From the NCBI GenBank assembly GCA_016946835.1, contig JACVTC010000001.1, positions 1,392,501 through 1,440,000 on the forward strand: 47,500 nt of DNA, in the 5' to 3' direction. Origin of the DNA: Neocallimastix lanati (nom. inval.) (Eukaryota > Neocallimastigomycota > Neocallimastigomycetes > Neocallimastigales > Neocallimastigaceae). Shown here one piece after another: positions 46,055 to 47,500 of this stretch. Position numbers and translations under genes: made by a program. The stretch's first letter is position 1; every line of letters begins with the position of its first letter. The notes under the pieces were generated by a model. The model saw only the letters and a program-made list of their open reading frames with translations. It did not search any database and was not told the DNA's origin.

Positions 46055-46260
46055 ATTGAAGTGTTGTATTTCGCCAAAAGTTGAATTTCGTCCAGTTGAA
46101 TTTCGCCAAATTCTTGGTGGCTTATAAATTTTCGTCATAAAATATTACCACATTTATTATTCACGCCATATTGTGAATATATGGCTTTTTAAAAATGTAG
46201 AAAAAAGCCACAAATTTATGATACAATTAGATATACGCCCCACGTAAGATTACGTGTTTG
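46055..46260. other. cluster of TTTCG(C/T)CAA words inside the MULE right end
   Basis: Three closely spaced words GTATTTCGCCAAAAGTTG, AATTTCGTCCAGTTG and AATTTCGCCAAATTC (46067-46112), then GGTGGCTT and ACGCCATA. They look like subterminal repeats, possible transposase-binding sites, or a nested short element. Confidence 0.4.
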
Positions 46261-46362
46261 AAAATTTTTGAGAATTGTAATTTTATTTATTTAATTAATT
46301 AATTATTATTCATTAAATTTTTAATAAAATTAAGTGGCTTAAAATTAAAATTATTTAAGCCA

Positions 46363-46414
46363 TACAACAAAATACAAATTTATGTAATAAAAATTTTCGA
46401 AATGCACACTCCCC
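46363..46414 (-). repeat. right terminal inverted repeat of the MULE
   Basis: Inverted partner of 41669-41720, ending in CACTCCCC. Confidence 0.9.
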
Positions 46415-46423
46415 TTTGAATGA
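46415..46423. repeat. right 9-bp target-site duplication of the MULE
   Basis: TTTGAATGA, exact copy of 41660-41668. Confidence 0.88.
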
Positions 46424-46446
46424 TTGTAAATAAATAAATAAAAATA

Positions 46447-46720
46447 AAAATAAAGGGATCGTGCATTTCGCAATCCCCTTTAAAATTAAATATTATTATA
46501 TTATTGTAACAAAAGATATTAAAGTATTTTTTTTTTTATTAACTATTATTAAATATTATTTCATTATTTTATTATTTATTAAAAATTTAAATATTGCTAT
46601 CTATTTATTTATTAAAAATTATTTAAGCCACTCTTAAATCAACAGTTTATTAAAGTACGCCGCAATTCATATAAAATCAAGTTCCGAAATGCACCACATC
46701 CTTTAAAATTTTCTTAATTG
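46447..46720. repeat. MITE-like end sequences next to the MULE
   Basis: GGGATCGTGCATTTCGCAAT at 46457-46476 and, inverted, TTCCGAAATGCACCACATCC at 46690-46709 share the GTGCATTTCG core. Pairing and duplication are not clear. Confidence 0.45.
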
Positions 46721-46754
46721 AAAAATTAGGGTGATTAAAATTTTTCTTAATCTA

Positions 46755-47005
46755 GTGTATTTAGCAATTGTGCATTTCATAATGTGGCGTATATATATAT
46801 ATGGCTTGTTTTTTAATAATTAAATAAATAATAATTAAATAAATAATAAATAAATAATAAATATTCTTTTTTATTTAACTGAATATATTATTATTTCTTT
46901 TGAAATAATTATTTATATTTATTTATGATTGTATAGAATATCTTAAAAATGTATGGCTTTATTTTAAAATTATTATAAGCCACATTGCAAAATGCTCTAT
47001 CCCCG
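46755..47005. repeat. short MITE-like element, about 250 bp
   Basis: Left TGTGCATTTCATAATGTGGC (46769-46788) and right GCCACATTGCAAAATGCTCT (46978-46997) are inverted relatives. Both extend outward into similar sequence. No coding capacity. Confidence 0.55.
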
Positions 47006-47155
47006 ATTTTCTGACGTTTTCATTATCTGCCTATGCGAAAGCATATGGAGGTGTTTTACTAACTATCACAATATTCCCCACTGCCCTGGGAGGGGAGTGG
47101 TCTGAAACTAAGGGTGGTACATACTGAAAATAAATAATAAAAAAAAAAAGTGATT
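46990..47155 (+). other. GC-richer unassigned block ending in A-rich tail
   Basis: About 130 bp with far more G+C than its surroundings. It contains a hairpin TATGC-GAAA-GCATA with a GNRA-type loop (about 47032-47045) and CCACT...AGTGG (47079-47101), followed by an A-rich tract at 47142-47151. It does not fit tRNA, U1, U2, U4 or U6 patterns that I can test by eye, and has no clear coding frame. It may be a short retroposed or structured RNA sequence. Confidence 0.35.
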
Positions 47156-47319
47156 TAAGAATCAATTTTAAGTATTAATTATTCTTTTATAGGTTTTAAC
47201 TCATAATTACAATAATTTGTTAATAATAAAATAAAATTAAATTAAATAAAAATAAAAATTAAAAAATAGACAAAATAAGATCAATGATAATATAATAATA
47301 ATAAAATAATAAATATAGA

Positions 47320-47373
<54 letters not shown>

Positions 47374-47500
47374 CATTTCATTATAATTCAAAAAAGAGTA
47401 GTGTAACCATTAATACAAATATACTTTATTTTATCAAAAAGTTTTAATTATTATTTTTTAGGATTAAAATTTTTTTATTATAAAATTATGAATCTTATTT
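47156..47500. other. AT-rich DNA with an (AT)n run, no gene seen
   Basis: Includes (AT)n at about 47325-47359 followed by poly(T). The window ends in AT-rich DNA. Confidence 0.6.

Larger units (their letters stand above)
41669..46414 (-). mobile_element. Mutator-like DNA transposon with ~52-bp inverted ends
   Basis: The left end 41669-41720 and the reverse complement of 46363-46414 are near-identical over 52 bp (two single-base indels in the first 17 bp, then 35 identical bases). A perfect 9-bp duplication flanks both ends. Inside lie an 18-unit minisatellite (41998-43245), the transposase pseudogene on the minus strand (45432-43997) and a second set of T/A-rich tandem repeats (about 45490-46030). 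Nine-base duplications and a MULE-type transposase agree with the Mutator superfamily. The coding copy is broken, so the element is now non-autonomous. Confidence 0.88.

Overview
The window is a piece of an extremely AT-rich eukaryotic nuclear genome. It has long A/T homopolymers, (TTTA)n and (TAA)n arrays, spliceosomal introns with GT..AG ends, and Asn/Ser-rich reading frames. A bacterioferritin-type gene and a conserved fungal/animal-type glucose-6-phosphate isomerase sit beside abundant LINE and Mutator-like transposons. This combination best fits an anaerobic gut fungus (Neocallimastigomycota). That is an inference; another AT-rich lineage such as a dictyostelid cannot be excluded from sequence alone.

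Host genes are few and widely spaced. (1) A 152-aa bacterioferritin-like gene (13973-14431, +) is intronless and has lost most metal and haem ligands. (2) A five-exon ANKRD13-family gene (20717-18052, -) codes for 641 aa. (3) A two-exon glucose-6-phosphate isomerase gene (32804-30635, -) codes for 559 aa. (4) A two-exon gene for an unrecognised 870-aa protein (40839-37953, -) has low-complexity regions, a coiled coil and two C-terminal membrane segments. Two weak gene remnants lie at 3038-3198 (-) and 10432-10629 (-). There are no operons, tRNAs, rRNAs or CRISPR arrays that I can support.

The rest is mostly transposon landscape. One APE-type LINE group accounts for a full-length but frame-broken copy at 5017-10370 (+), with a 13-bp target-site duplication (TSD) and a structured 5' end. 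It also accounts for a 5'-truncated copy with an open RT frame at 35067-37292 (-, 13-bp TSD), an internally deleted copy at 27730-29661 (-, 15-bp TSD), a degraded copy at about 24130-27450 (-), and several 3'-end scraps at 14.97-16.93 kb, 17.5 kb and 37.4 kb. A Mutator-like DNA transposon occupies 41669-46414. It has about 52-bp terminal inverted repeats, a perfect 9-bp TSD, a broken transposase gene and an 18-unit minisatellite inside it. Short elements sharing its CATTTCG terminal core are scattered nearby. One of them, at 34397-37480, appears to have been split by the young LINE insertion.

The most notable points are the delimited MULE with its internal satellite, the nested LINE-in-MITE, the hairpin at the exact 5' end of the full-length LINE, recurrent loss of the RT core in two LINE copies, and the ligand-poor bacterioferritin. 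Several LINE frameshifts lie in or next to homopolymers, so sequencing or assembly error is a live alternative to real decay at those sites.
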